Counted from the stretch's first letter, positions 1-7,600 are shown. The stretch: DNA of 64,000 nucleotides from Bacillota bacterium (GCA_023406895.1 JAEXTV010000021.1:304279-368278), one strand, 5' to 3'. Numbers and translations: made by a program. The notes: generated by a model from the letters alone, not told the origin.

Positions 1-526
1 GCACAATAAATATGCGTTCAAAACCGCAATAAATACCTTTGGCGCGGTAGAGATACTCTGCGATGGCTTTGATCAATACCGGATGCCCGCCGGGACTGAC
101 ATACCCGAAATCATCCGCAACGGCGTCAAGGCACGCCTCTTTGAGCGTTTTGGCCCATAACGCCTTTGGGAAAACCGACAGATCAGGATTGGCGGGATCG
201 AAAACGATCATGTCTCTATTTTCTTTTTCGTTCAGGTATGATCTGCCCGTTATGGCACTTTTTTTGGGGTATTTTGCGCTCGCGTCGATAGATGCCGCAT
301 ACGTGCCCGATCCCATCGCACTGTTTAAATACCCCTCCGCAATGAGCTGTTCATACGCCAGAATCACAGAATTTCGCGATATACCGAGTTCTTTTGCGTG
401 CTGGCGCGTGGGCGGCATCTTCTGCCCGGCAGCGATTTTTCCGCAGAGAATGGCGTCTCTGAGCTGTTGTGTCAGCTGAACCGTGATGGGCGTTGGAAGC
501 GTTCTGTCTATGATCAAACCAAACAT
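1..526 (-). CDS. MocR/GntR-family transcriptional regulator (3' part outside window)
   Basis: Reading the minus strand from an ATG at 526 gives an open frame that runs off the left edge, so only about the first 175 residues are visible. Residues 10-70 form a GntR-type winged helix-turn-helix (key stretch PPTRQHAKELGISRNSV). A linker follows, then the start of a PLP-dependent aminotransferase-like fold (DPANPDLSVFPKALW, then FGYVSPGGHPVL). That order is diagnostic of MocR/PdxR/GabR regulators. The start has a strong upstream RBS (GGAGGGG). The gene is divergent from the aldo/keto reductase, which is its most likely target. The family assignment is firm; ligand and target are inferred. Confidence 0.88.
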   Translation of the reverse strand, partial: MFGLIIDRTLPTPITVQLTQQLRDAILCGKIAAGQKMPPTRQHAKELGISRNSVILAYEQLIAEGYLNSAMGSGTYAASIDASAKYPKKSAITGRSYLNEKENRDMIVFDPANPDLSVFPKALWAKTLKEACLDAVADDFGYVSPGGHPVLIKAIAEYLYRAKGIYCGFERIFIV

Positions 527-538
527 GTTCCCCTCCAA

Positions 539-592
539 ATTGGTTCTTTATAAATCGACCATTATTGGCACTTTAATTAAGCCAATTATAGT
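539..592 (+). promoter_or_regulatory. Promoter of the aldo/keto reductase with candidate MocR operator repeats
   Basis: TTGGCA (565-570), a 16-bp spacer and TATAGT (587-592) look like a sigma-A promoter. ATTGGTTCTTTA (539-550) and ATTGGCACTTTA (564-575) are direct repeats 25 bp apart. The second copy also pairs with GCCAAT (581-586) as an inverted repeat spanning the -35/-10 region. MocR regulators commonly bind direct repeats in the divergent region with their target. Confidence 0.5.
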
Positions 593-644
593 ATATCCTA
601 TAGATGGTATCAATGGTAAACTTATTAAATATGGAGGAAGAAAT

Positions 645-1655
645 ATGAAACAAATAAATTTCGCAAAAACGGACGATAAAGTCAGTTCATTCTGCCTTGG
701 CGCCATGCTGATGGGTACGGCGATGGACAAAAAAACAGCATTTGACGTACTGGATCACTTCAGAGAACAAGGCGGCAATTTTATTGACACCGCAAACTGC
801 TATGCGTGGTGGATGGGCAGCGGCGAATATGTCGGAGACGAAAGCGAAAATATGATCGGTGAATGGCTGAGCAGCCGACAATGCCGCGACGAGGTTTTTC
901 TCGCCACCAAGGTCGGCGGACGCCTCAAGGATGTACACGGCATCCGCAATGCGAACGGAGAAATTGAATGGCACCGTGTGCGTGCGGAATATGAAGGTCT
1001 TCGCGCTGATGTGATAAAAAAGGGTGTGGAAGGCAGTTTAAAGCGGCTCAGAACCGAGTGTATAGATCTTTACTACGCCCATGTGTTTGATGACGTCACG
1101 CCGCTCGAGGAAACGATGGAAGCGTTCAACAGCCTGATAAAGGAAGGCAAAGTCCGCTATATCGGCTGCAGCAATATCACCCCGCAGAAAATTGAAGAAG
1201 CCAACCGCATCAGCAAAGAAAAGCATTTTTCACCGTACATGGCCATGCAACAGGAATATTCGTACCTGCACCCAGACAGAAGCCTTGATACGGGCATCGT
1301 TGAGCATGCCGATGCGCGGATGTTTGAATGCATGGAAACTCAGGGTATGGCGTTCCTCGCTTACTCTCCTCTGCTCAAAGGCATCTACGGCGACAAAAAT
1401 AAGCGCGAAACCTATTACAACAAGCATTTATACGATAACGAAAAGTGCCGTGAAAAACTCGCGCTCGTTGATAAGCTTTCGCAGGAACTCGGCATCACAG
1501 GCAATCAGCTTGTGCTGGCGTGGCTGCTCAGGCACGATCCGCAGATCATACCGATCATCGGCTTCAGCCGCAAGGAGCAGTATTTGGAGAACATGGAAGC
1601 GCTTAAGGTTGATCTTCCGGACGAATTTATGACGGTGCTGAACGCGTTGAACTGA
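645..1655 (+). CDS. Aldo/keto reductase
   Basis: NAD(P)H-dependent oxidoreductase of the aldo/keto reductase superfamily, about 336 aa, cytosolic. The catalytic tetrad is visible: D48 and Y53 in the FIDTANCYAWW segment, K89 in ATKVGG, H146 in YYAHVFD. The (beta/alpha)8 barrel continues to the C-terminal NADP-binding part (IPIIGFSRKEQ). I chose the ATG at 645 because GGAGGAAG (633-640) lies just ahead; in-frame starts further upstream fall inside the promoter. It is divergent from a MocR-type regulator that probably controls it. The substrate cannot be deduced; the sequence resembles Bacillus YrpG-type reductases rather than vitamin B6 or sugar-specific members. Confidence 0.9.
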   Translation: MKQINFAKTDDKVSSFCLGAMLMGTAMDKKTAFDVLDHFREQGGNFIDTANCYAWWMGSGEYVGDESENMIGEWLSSRQCRDEVFLATKVGGRLKDVHGIRNANGEIEWHRVRAEYEGLRADVIKKGVEGSLKRLRTECIDLYYAHVFDDVTPLEETMEAFNSLIKEGKVRYIGCSNITPQKIEEANRISKEKHFSPYMAMQQEYSYLHPDRSLDTGIVEHADARMFECMETQGMAFLAYSPLLKGIYGDKNKRETYYNKHLYDNEKCREKLALVDKLSQELGITGNQLVLAWLLRHDPQIIPIIGFSRKEQYLENMEALKVDLPDEFMTVLNALN

Positions 1656-2142
1656 TTGGCGAGCAAGGCCCGAAGTTCGGCTTCTGGCCTTCTAATAAAG
1701 TCTTCTGGTTTTCTCTCAATTGACTCCTTAGAGGCTGCCGCCTGTGGAAACCGTGTGCTTGATTCCCCCACGTTTTCTGCCGGCGGCAGCCCCTTCGGAG
1801 TGAACCATCTGCTTTGCCTTCACTGTTTGAATGCCGGACTCATTTGCGGATTCAGATTAGATAAAGTCAGCAAAGCCTCAAGCCCAAATCAACCGGATTT
1901 GGAAATGAGTTATAGGATACATAGTGCTGGTTCAGTGACCGAAGTCCATTATACCATCCCATGCCGCTTATCTGTGACCTATCTATAATGCGCAGCGTTG
2001 CCAGAGCAGCAGCGTAAATTGATTTTTGATTTCTTGCCAAAACCTTAATACATGCGATTTTATTCAACGCCGCCGGTCATTTGCGAATAAGCCATCGTCA
2101 CTTGTTCAACCGTCTGCGCGGGATGCATTTTTCCGGCATTTC
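1656..2142. other. Intergenic region, no credible gene; holds a large inverted repeat
   Basis: No frame here has a ribosome binding site or a recognisable protein. The only structure is an imperfect palindrome at 1723-1801. The rest looks like non-coding or decayed sequence between convergent genes. Confidence 0.5.
1723..1801. repeat. Imperfect inverted repeat, about 79 nt
   Basis: The arms GGCTGCCGCC (1733-1742) and GGCGGCAGCC (1782-1791) pair perfectly. ACTCC and GGAGT flank them, and inner segments (GGAAACCGTG against CACGTTTTC) can extend the stem. No T-run follows, so it is not a simple terminator. I found no second copy in the window. Confidence 0.5.
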
Positions 2143-3150
2143 TTATACAATGTACGCGATGCTCGCCTCGGGCAGATAGTGCGCGATGCGGTCGCGGAAA
2201 AATTCGGACGCCTCTTCCTTCGTATCACGTTTATAGCCGTATCGGCTGCGCCCGCAAAATGCCATCGATTCTTTATTATAAAGATTCCACGCCCCCGGAA
2301 ACGCCTCTTCGTTGATCGTTTTTGTGACCATGCCGTATGTCATATAGATCAATTCCAACGCCACCGTGCTTTTGATGCCGGGCAGCAGCTTTTCCGCCAT
2401 GATGGCGAACAGCTTTTCATACATCTCCCTGTACCCATCCACCATAATAATCGGCGCGACGAGTATGCCCGTATCGTACCCGGCTGTATAAAGTTTATTG
2501 AGCGCTTCTATTCGGTCTGATAGCCTGGAAGTGCCAAATTCCACATGTGATATGATCTCCTGCGGATTCAGGCTCATGCGGATTGTCACATTGTGGCCGT
2601 GCGGTAAATCCAAAAGCGTGTCCACCATACTGAATTTCGTGGGCAGCGTGATCCGCGCGTTATCCACCTCGGCAAACTGTTTAATCGTCCATTCGAGGTT
2701 GCCGCTCACGGTGTTCTCGAGAACCAAGTCCGAATTGCTGCCGATTTCAAAAACACTGCCCGGATACTTGTCAGCGGCACGCTTCAGCTTATTCATCATC
2801 TCTTCTCGGTTCACAAAAACACGTAAATAAGCGCTCGTGTAATACGTGCAGACAAGATAACAGTAAAGACACATGGCGGCACAGCCGGAGGACGTATACG
2901 GTACGAGAAAATCCGAGGTTTTATTGTTCTTCTGATGCGTCAATGACTTTCTGATACCCAGCACGAGATAGTTTTTCATCTTTGAAAAATCCTCATTGGG
3001 CCGTTCCCTGAGCTCCGGGATTTTGTTATGGTTATCAATCTCAATGATCTCAATGCCCATATCGGTGTATTTTTTAATCAGCTCTCTGCCGAGCCTATAG
3101 CTCGCGCAGCCTTTTTCCGCATAAACCCTTGACGGAACGAACGTTTTCAT
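2143..3150 (-). CDS. splB: Spore photoproduct lyase
   Basis: Radical-SAM enzyme that reverses the thymine dimer 5-thyminyl-5,6-dihydrothymine during spore germination. About 335 aa, the usual length. The cluster motif C-x3-C-x2-C is at residues 90-97 (GCAAMCLYC). The rest matches the clostridial branch (EIGSNSDLVLENTV, VEFGTSRLSDRIEALNKL). The residue aligned by eye to the Bacillus hydrogen-donor Cys141 is serine here (FEIGSNSD against FEASCTSD). I chose the ATG at 3150, preceded by AGGCAGG; an in-frame TTG at 3168 lies upstream of the predicted transcription start. A sigma-G-like promoter lies immediately ahead. Strong evidence that the organism makes endospores. Confidence 0.93.
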   Translation of the reverse strand: MKTFVPSRVYAEKGCASYRLGRELIKKYTDMGIEIIEIDNHNKIPELRERPNEDFSKMKNYLVLGIRKSLTHQKNNKTSDFLVPYTSSGCAAMCLYCYLVCTYYTSAYLRVFVNREEMMNKLKRAADKYPGSVFEIGSNSDLVLENTVSGNLEWTIKQFAEVDNARITLPTKFSMVDTLLDLPHGHNVTIRMSLNPQEIISHVEFGTSRLSDRIEALNKLYTAGYDTGILVAPIIMVDGYREMYEKLFAIMAEKLLPGIKSTVALELIYMTYGMVTKTINEEAFPGAWNLYNKESMAFCGRSRYGYKRDTKEEASEFFRDRIAHYLPEASIAYIV

Positions 3151-3172
3151 CTGATGCCTGCCTTTCAAAAGA

Positions 3173-3201
3173 TAGTATGTCCCCAGATTGCTGCCATATG
3201 A
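3173..3201 (-). promoter_or_regulatory. Sigma-G/F-type forespore promoter of splB
   Basis: On the minus strand TCATA (3201-3197) is followed by 17 bp and CATACTA (3179-3173). These match the forespore consensus gHATR / CATnHTA. Transcription would start near 3166, leaving a short leader containing AGGCAGG before the ATG at 3150. In Bacillus, splAB is a sigma-G regulon member. Confidence 0.6.
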
Positions 3202-3316
3202 GCTTTTTTATGATCAGACATATAAAAAGCAATACTCATAATGCGGGCTGTAAATGAGATGTTTCTTTTATCGCCAACGCGCCATAACCAACAGAACCGT
3301 TCGGCAATGATACTTT

Positions 3317-3478
3317 TTAATTGTCTTGAAGGAGCTTCGCAATATCATCAAATAGAGGGCCGAGATACTGTTTTACAACCCAGTCCTCAATACACTCGTT
3401 GCTCTGCATCTCATTACGTTTGTTAAATAAGACCGAATTTTTACTATGCAATTCCGCTCTCAATGTAAACGTAATGAT
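3317..3478 (-). pseudogene. Possible C-terminal coding remnant
   Basis: The minus strand stays open from about 3478 to a TAA at 3317-3319 and reads like real protein at its end (ECIEDWVVKQYLGPLFDDI, then AKLLQDN). A stop precedes it and no good RBS is present. An internal ATG at 3409 would give only 30 aa. I do not recognise a family. It lies between a terminator and splB. It could be a gene fragment or chance. Confidence 0.3.
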
Positions 3479-3521
3479 TTATGGACCGTATATCAACGAC
3501 GGTATATACGGCATATTTTAC

Positions 3522-3554
3522 AAAAAAAGAGCCGGAGATACTATTCTCCAGCCC
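3522..3554 (-). terminator. Rho-independent terminator after the SIMPL lipoprotein gene
   Basis: Ten-base-pair stem (3529-3538 with 3545-3554, containing G-U pairs), six-base loop, then seven T on the minus strand, 18 bp after the stop codon. Confidence 0.8.
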
Positions 3555-3571
3555 TAAGAGGGATCGGTTAT

Positions 3572-4321
3572 TTATTCAATTTCATAAACCACTGTCACAC
3601 TGGCTTTGATATCAAGCTCTCCTGAGGAAATCGGCGTTGAACCGGAATTACTTTCGTCCATCGCCGCCTGCGGATATTCTCTTAAGATGCTCCCGCCCGC
3701 TGAATTCTCGTTCATCTGAAGAGCCCCGATAATCTTCACGCCGCCTGCGGCTGCCAGCGTATCGGCTTTCGCCTTTGCCGCTTCCACCGCGAGCTTAAGC
3801 GCTTCATTATAAACAGCCTGCTGATCGAGTATCCCGAAGCTGATTGAGTTTGTCATATTCGCGCCGCTGTTGACCGCAATATCTATGTATTCCCCGACAC
3901 GCTCGATGTCCTTTATTGTCAGTTCCACCTGATTGTTCACCTCGTAGTTCACAATCTTGTTGGTGCTGCTCGAATAATCATAGATCGGGTACGCGTTATA
4001 CTGTGTGGTTTTAATATCGTCTTCCGTCAGGCCCGCGCTTATCAGCGCTTGCGTCATGGTGTTCATAATCTCTGCGTTCTGGTCCTGCGCGGCTTTCATG
4101 TCTTTATTCTGCGTCGTAACGCCCACGGTCACGTATGCCACATCTGGCTGCGCCGTCACTTTGCCCTGCGCGGAAACGGTAATGCTTTTTGGGGTCTTGG
4201 CGTCCTCACCGGCAGGGATAATGCTTGCACCATCTTTGTCAGCGCGTACCGCACATCCCGCGATTGCGACCACCAACAAGGCCGATATCAGAGCGAAAAG
4301 GATGATTCGCTTACTTTTCAT
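3572..4321 (-). CDS. SIMPL (DUF541) domain lipoprotein
   Basis: About 249 aa. A lipoprotein signal peptide ends in the lipobox IAGC at residues 20-23, so the protein should be anchored outside the membrane. The remainder is a SIMPL/DUF541 domain: ITVSAQGKVTAQPDVAYVTV opens it, QNAEIMNTMTQALISAGL follows, and it closes with a periodic AKAKADTLAAAGG helix and a final beta strand. SIMPL proteins are linked to envelope stress in other bacteria, but their biochemistry is unsettled. The RBS GAGGAGAG overlaps the stop of the upstream DUF4349 gene (13-bp gap), so the two are cotranscribed and probably coupled. Confidence 0.85.
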   Translation of the reverse strand: MKSKRIILFALISALLVVAIAGCAVRADKDGASIIPAGEDAKTPKSITVSAQGKVTAQPDVAYVTVGVTTQNKDMKAAQDQNAEIMNTMTQALISAGLTEDDIKTTQYNAYPIYDYSSSTNKIVNYEVNNQVELTIKDIERVGEYIDIAVNSGANMTNSISFGILDQQAVYNEALKLAVEAAKAKADTLAAAGGVKIIGALQMNENSAGGSILREYPQAAMDESNSGSTPISSGELDIKASVTVVYEIE

Positions 4322-4333
4322 ATCACTCTCTCC

Positions 4334-5293
4334 TCATTTGATTTCGCCCGGCATATTCGCGCTTTTCATCGCTTTCTTTTTCCTGCGTTTCAAAAGCACG
4401 ATGATGAGCACGGCCACCGCTGCCAGCGGCACGATAACCGGCGCGCCGCCAATGAAGAACACGAGCAGGAATTCACCAAAGTCGGCCAGCACATTGAGCA
4501 CAGAATAGAAAGCGTTCGAGATGCGTGTGCCGATGCTTTCGTCCGGCGGAGAAACTTCCGCCACTTGATTGACCTCCTGCATCTCAATCGTCACTGTGGA
4601 AAAATCGATCAGGCTGTCGTAGTCTCTGAGGTTTGTCTCCAACATCTGAATCTCATACGATACATTGGCGAGCGCTTCTTCGAGCTTCACGATATCTTCC
4701 ATGGTCGTCGCTTTGCCGAGCAGCTCCAGCAGCCGTGTTTCGCGGGCGCGCAGCGTTTTGAGCTTCGTCTCGGTATCAAAATACTGCAGCGAAATATCTT
4801 CACCGCTGACCGAGCTCGAAATCGTTTCTCCCAAATCTCCGAGCAGCCCTGTGAATTCGCTGAACTTATTGCTCGGTACGCGCAGCGTCAGGCTTGCGTT
4901 TCGTCCGTTTTCGTTCCATTTTTCCGGTTTGCTGCCGGATATAGAGGACGATTCGATATACCCGCCCATTTTCTCAAGCGATGATAGCAGACTGTCGTAA
5001 TCGGCGTCGAAGTTCTTTGTACGGATCGAGAAACTGCCGTGGTAGACGATCTTTCTGTTCAAATTCGGAGATAAAATCGAATTGTCATAATTGAGCCCCG
5101 CGTCGGGTGCAGGTGCGGCCGATTCCGCAGGCGCTTCTTCCACTTCTATCGTGCTGTCCTGCTCAGCGGGTGCCCCGGCCACCTCGCTTTGCGCGTAGTA
5201 GCCGTTGTCTTCATCCGCGCGCGGTGCCGAGCATCCAGCTAACGCCGTCACCATCAGCACCGATATGGTTAATGTCACCAGTAACTTTTTCAT
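4334..5293 (-). CDS. DUF4349 lipoprotein
   Basis: About 319 aa. A signal peptide ends in the lipobox LAGC (residues 18-21). An acidic Ala/Glu/Pro-rich linker follows, then the DUF4349 core (RKIVYHGSFSIRTKNFDADY, then a predicted coiled coil around residues 180-225). Near residue 270 a strong transmembrane helix is followed by a basic tail (KRRKKK). Lipid anchor plus C-terminal helix suggest an extracellular domain tethered at both ends. It sits between an ECF-like sigma gene and the SIMPL gene. A regulatory link to the sigma factor is possible but only inferred from position. Confidence 0.85.
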   Translation of the reverse strand: MKKLLVTLTISVLMVTALAGCSAPRADEDNGYYAQSEVAGAPAEQDSTIEVEEAPAESAAPAPDAGLNYDNSILSPNLNRKIVYHGSFSIRTKNFDADYDSLLSSLEKMGGYIESSSISGSKPEKWNENGRNASLTLRVPSNKFSEFTGLLGDLGETISSSVSGEDISLQYFDTETKLKTLRARETRLLELLGKATTMEDIVKLEEALANVSYEIQMLETNLRDYDSLIDFSTVTIEMQEVNQVAEVSPPDESIGTRISNAFYSVLNVLADFGEFLLVFFIGGAPVIVPLAAVAVLIIVLLKRRKKKAMKSANMPGEIK

Positions 5294-5324
5294 AACACCC
5301 TCCCACCAATCGTTTTAGTTAAAT

Positions 5325-5356
5325 AAAAAACGTCTGATCTCACTGATTAGACGTTT
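5325..5356 (-). terminator. Terminator between the sigma factor and DUF4349 genes
   Basis: AAACGTCT (5328-5335) pairs with AGACGTTT (5349-5356) and a T-run follows on the minus strand. The DUF4349 gene begins only about 30 bp further, so its transcription depends on read-through or a weak promoter. Confidence 0.65.
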
Positions 5357-5382
5357 GCGTTTGGGCATAGGTTCCAATATCA

Positions 5383-5973
5383 TCAACATTCAATCAATAT
5401 TTCTTTCAAACGCTGCCGTCCGCGGTTTAAGCGAGACTTAACCGTGCCAATGGAAATGCTGAGTGTTTCGGCGATTTCTTCGTATGTGAGGCCCTGTATA
5501 TCACGCAGCACAACCGTGATACGATGGTCTGCGGACAATGTATTGATGGCTTTTTGTATATCTTCCCTGCTTTCAATATTGAGCGCATAAATCTCAGGCG
5601 TCAATCCCGTTTTGTCTTCAATAATCAACCCGTTTTCCAGGGTGTTATCCAGCGACAGCGGTGCTTTTTTGCGCTTGCGCAGCTCATCGAGACATGTGTT
5701 GACGGTCACTCTGTATACCCATGAAGAAAAAGACGCTTCCAGACGAAAGGCCCGAACGCCTTTATAAATTTTAATCAACGACTCCTGCGCCATATCGTAA
5801 GCATCGGCCTCATTGCCCATAAAACGAAACGCCACATTGTAGACTTTTTTTTCGTATTTCAAAAGCAGCGTTTCCAGCGCATGCTGGTCACCCTTTTGTG
5901 CGTATTGTATCAGCTTCAATTCCTTCTCATCAGTTGGAACGGCTGATTGAATCAATAACAGAAATGACATCAT
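5383..5973 (-). CDS. ECF-like RNA polymerase sigma factor
   Basis: About 196 aa sigma-70 family protein. Region 2 is clear (YEKKVYNVAFRFMGNEADAY then DMAQESLIKIYKGV), with the region 2.3/2.4 segment FSSWVYRVTVNTCLDELRKR. Region 4 has a helix-turn-helix (LTYEEIAETLSISIGTVKSR). It is closest to the SigW/RpoE ECF group. Start choice: a promoter TTGCAA-16-TATAAT ends six bases before the ATG at 5973, so the transcript would begin at the A of that ATG and be leaderless. A longer in-frame reading to 6051 crosses the promoter and is unlikely. No obvious anti-sigma follows; the next genes are DUF4349 and SIMPL lipoproteins. Confidence 0.88.
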   Translation of the reverse strand: MMSFLLLIQSAVPTDEKELKLIQYAQKGDQHALETLLLKYEKKVYNVAFRFMGNEADAYDMAQESLIKIYKGVRAFRLEASFSSWVYRVTVNTCLDELRKRKKAPLSLDNTLENGLIIEDKTGLTPEIYALNIESREDIQKAINTLSADHRITVVLRDIQGLTYEEIAETLSISIGTVKSRLNRGRQRLKEILIEC

Positions 5974-5979
5974 ACACGA

Positions 5980-6007
5980 ATTATACATGATTTTAAATGG
6001 GTTGCAA
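5980..6007 (-). promoter_or_regulatory. Sigma-A promoter of the sigma factor gene
   Basis: TTGCAA (6002-6007), a 16-bp spacer, then a perfect TATAAT (minus strand, 5985-5980). The expected +1 coincides with the A of the ATG at 5973. Confidence 0.7.
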
Positions 6008-6030
6008 AGCCATTTCACACATCTTCTTTG

Positions 6031-6044
6031 TGACAAAATTGTCA
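6031..6044. promoter_or_regulatory. Inverted repeat between divergent promoters
   Basis: TGACAA-AA-TTGTCA is a 14-bp inverted repeat lying between the sigma-factor -35 and the bioY -35. It could be an operator; no regulator can be assigned. Confidence 0.35.
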
Positions 6045-6097
6045 TTGACAAATGACATGCCAGATTGTAAACTCTGTTTTAGTTAGTTAGTTTACAT
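6045..6097 (+). promoter_or_regulatory. bioY promoter with BirA operator
   Basis: TTGACA (6045-6050), a 17-bp spacer and TAAACT (6068-6073) form the promoter. TTGTAAACT (6065-6073) and AGTTTACAT (6089-6097) are inverted half-sites 15 bp apart, the BirA operator pattern of Firmicutes. The left half-site covers the -10, so biotin-loaded BirA would block transcription. Confidence 0.75.
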
Positions 6098-6109
6098 GAT
6101 GAGGTGCTT

Positions 6110-6703
6110 ATGAAAACGAGACAAATGATATTCTGCGCGCTTTTTGCCGCACTCACCGCCGCCGGAATTTTTATCAAGATACCGATACCCGGCACACTGA
6201 TGAGCTTTACGCTCCAGACATTCTTTATATTTCTGGCCGGGCTGCTCCTCGAACCACAGTATGCGCTTATTTCGCAGGCGGTGTATGCCGCAATTGGGTT
6301 GGTTGGCGTTCCTGTATTTATGAACGGCGGCGGTCCCGGATATGTTTTTGAGCCGTCATTCGGATTTATTATCGGTTTTTGCGTGACGGCGATGCTGATC
6401 AGTCTGCTTGTCAGACGCAATATTCTTATTCTAATCAGTAAGAAAAAAGGCGAATCGAAAATGCGTGAAATCATCAAGATTGCCGCATTCTCGCTGCTGT
6501 GTGTCGCTGTGATGTATGTGATCGGCGTGGCCTATATGTTTGTGATATTGAATGCCTACATGGGCAAAGGCGTCGCGCTTGATACGATCATCATCACATA
6601 TAACGGCGTGTTCATACTGTTCGATATACTCAAATTCGCGGCAGCCATTCCGCTCGGCATCGCTGTTCTAAAACGGGTTCCTATGTCGCTGTCCGCGAAA
6701 TAA
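6110..6703 (+). CDS. bioY: Biotin transporter BioY (ECF S-component)
   Basis: About 197 aa, with hydrophobic segments typical of the BioY family: opening IFCALFAALTAAGIFIKIPI, then MSFTLQTFFIFLAGLLL, QAVYAAIGLVGVPVF and GGPGYVFEPSFGFIIGF, the biotin-binding signature region. It acts in the cytoplasmic membrane as the substrate-specific S component that pairs with EcfA/EcfT, encoded elsewhere. I prefer the ATG at 6110, preceded by GAGG, over an in-frame GTG at 6104. Regulation by BirA is supported by the upstream operator. No biotin synthesis genes lie nearby, suggesting reliance on uptake. Confidence 0.93.
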   Translation: MKTRQMIFCALFAALTAAGIFIKIPIPGTLMSFTLQTFFIFLAGLLLEPQYALISQAVYAAIGLVGVPVFMNGGGPGYVFEPSFGFIIGFCVTAMLISLLVRRNILILISKKKGESKMREIIKIAAFSLLCVAVMYVIGVAYMFVILNAYMGKGVALDTIIITYNGVFILFDILKFAAAIPLGIAVLKRVPMSLSAK

Positions 6704-6730
6704 AAACAGAATACATATTCAAATTATAAA

Positions 6731-6760
6731 GGGTTCCGAACTTGTGTTCGGAACCCTTTT
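6731..6760 (+). terminator. Terminator after bioY
   Basis: Perfect 11-bp stem GGGTTCCGAAC / GTTCGGAACCC with a 4-base loop, followed by TTTT. Confidence 0.88.
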
Positions 6761-7049
6761 CTGCAATAAAGTCGCATTCTGTCAACAAAGCGGTTGGGAG
6801 CAAAGCGACATGACAGCGAAAATGTTACTGTTGAATGCTTTATCCAAAGGGCTTCCTGACAATCGCTCATCTTGTCTTATCTGTGTGTCATTTTTCCATT
6901 CTGTTTACTGTTATTCCCGTTAAGAAGGCGGATTAATGAGATATGATCTAATAATATGAAGACCCGTTCAGTGGGGCCATCACAACATCCTCATTCGAGA
7001 ATGTTTCGAGTTTTTCATATATCTCTGACATTAGGCATTAAGCGTACAT
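6761..7049. other. Intergenic region between convergent bioY and leuD
   Basis: About 290 bp between the two facing terminators. I see no gene, RNA or repeat in it. Confidence 0.5.
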
Positions 7050-7087
7050 AAAAAAGAGTTCCGTCGGCGATGATGCGTCTGGAACCC
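7050..7087 (-). terminator. Terminator of the leuACD operon
   Basis: GGGTTCC pairs with GGAACTC around a GC-rich loop, followed by six T on the minus strand, 18 bp after the leuD stop. Confidence 0.75.
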
Positions 7088-7104
7088 TTATTATGCTATT
7101 GCTT

Positions 7105-7584
7105 TTATTCCGGCTTTGATATCGCCTTCACGAGGCCGCCCGCATCAATGATGCCCCGCATAAACGGCGGAAACGGCTCGGCCTGAAACGTGGTGCCGCG
7201 CGTTAAATTTTTGATCACGCCGGTGCCCAAATCCACGTCCAGCTCGTCCCCGCTCTGCGTACCGTTCACAGCTTCCTCGCACTCGAGAATCGGCAGACCA
7301 ATGTTGATGGCGTTGCGGAAGAATATGCGCGCAAACGTCTTGGCGATGACACAGTACACGCCCGATTCCTTGATCGCGATGGGCGCGTGCTCGCGCGACG
7401 ACCCGCATCCGAAATTCGCTTCCGCGACGATGATATCGCCGGGCTGCACCGTTTTGGCAAACTCGGTGTCGATATCCTCCATGCAGTGTGAAGCGAGTTC
7501 CTTTTCATCCGACGTATTCAAATACCTTGCGGGTATGATAACATCCGTATCCACGTTATTGCCGTATTTATAAACCTTGCTCAT
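7105..7584 (-). CDS. leuD: 3-isopropylmalate dehydratase small subunit
   Basis: Swivel-domain subunit of isopropylmalate isomerase, 159 aa, the short archaeal/clostridial type. The family signature NFGCGSSREHAP is at residues 57-68, and YGNNVDTDVIIPARYL marks the N-terminus. With LeuC it converts 2-isopropylmalate to 3-isopropylmalate in leucine synthesis. It is the last gene of the leuA-leuC-leuD operon, 16 bp after leuC, and is followed by a terminator. Confidence 0.96.
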   Translation of the reverse strand: MSKVYKYGNNVDTDVIIPARYLNTSDEKELASHCMEDIDTEFAKTVQPGDIIVAEANFGCGSSREHAPIAIKESGVYCVIAKTFARIFFRNAINIGLPILECEEAVNGTQSGDELDVDLGTGVIKNLTRGTTFQAEPFPPFMRGIIDAGGLVKAISKPE

Positions 7585-7600
7585 GTGTCACTCGTCCTTC

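Noticed and set aside
4049..4984. A 311-codon plus-strand frame
   Set aside because: Antisense to the SIMPL and DUF4349 lipoprotein genes; rich in His, Arg and Phe as expected of a shadow frame.
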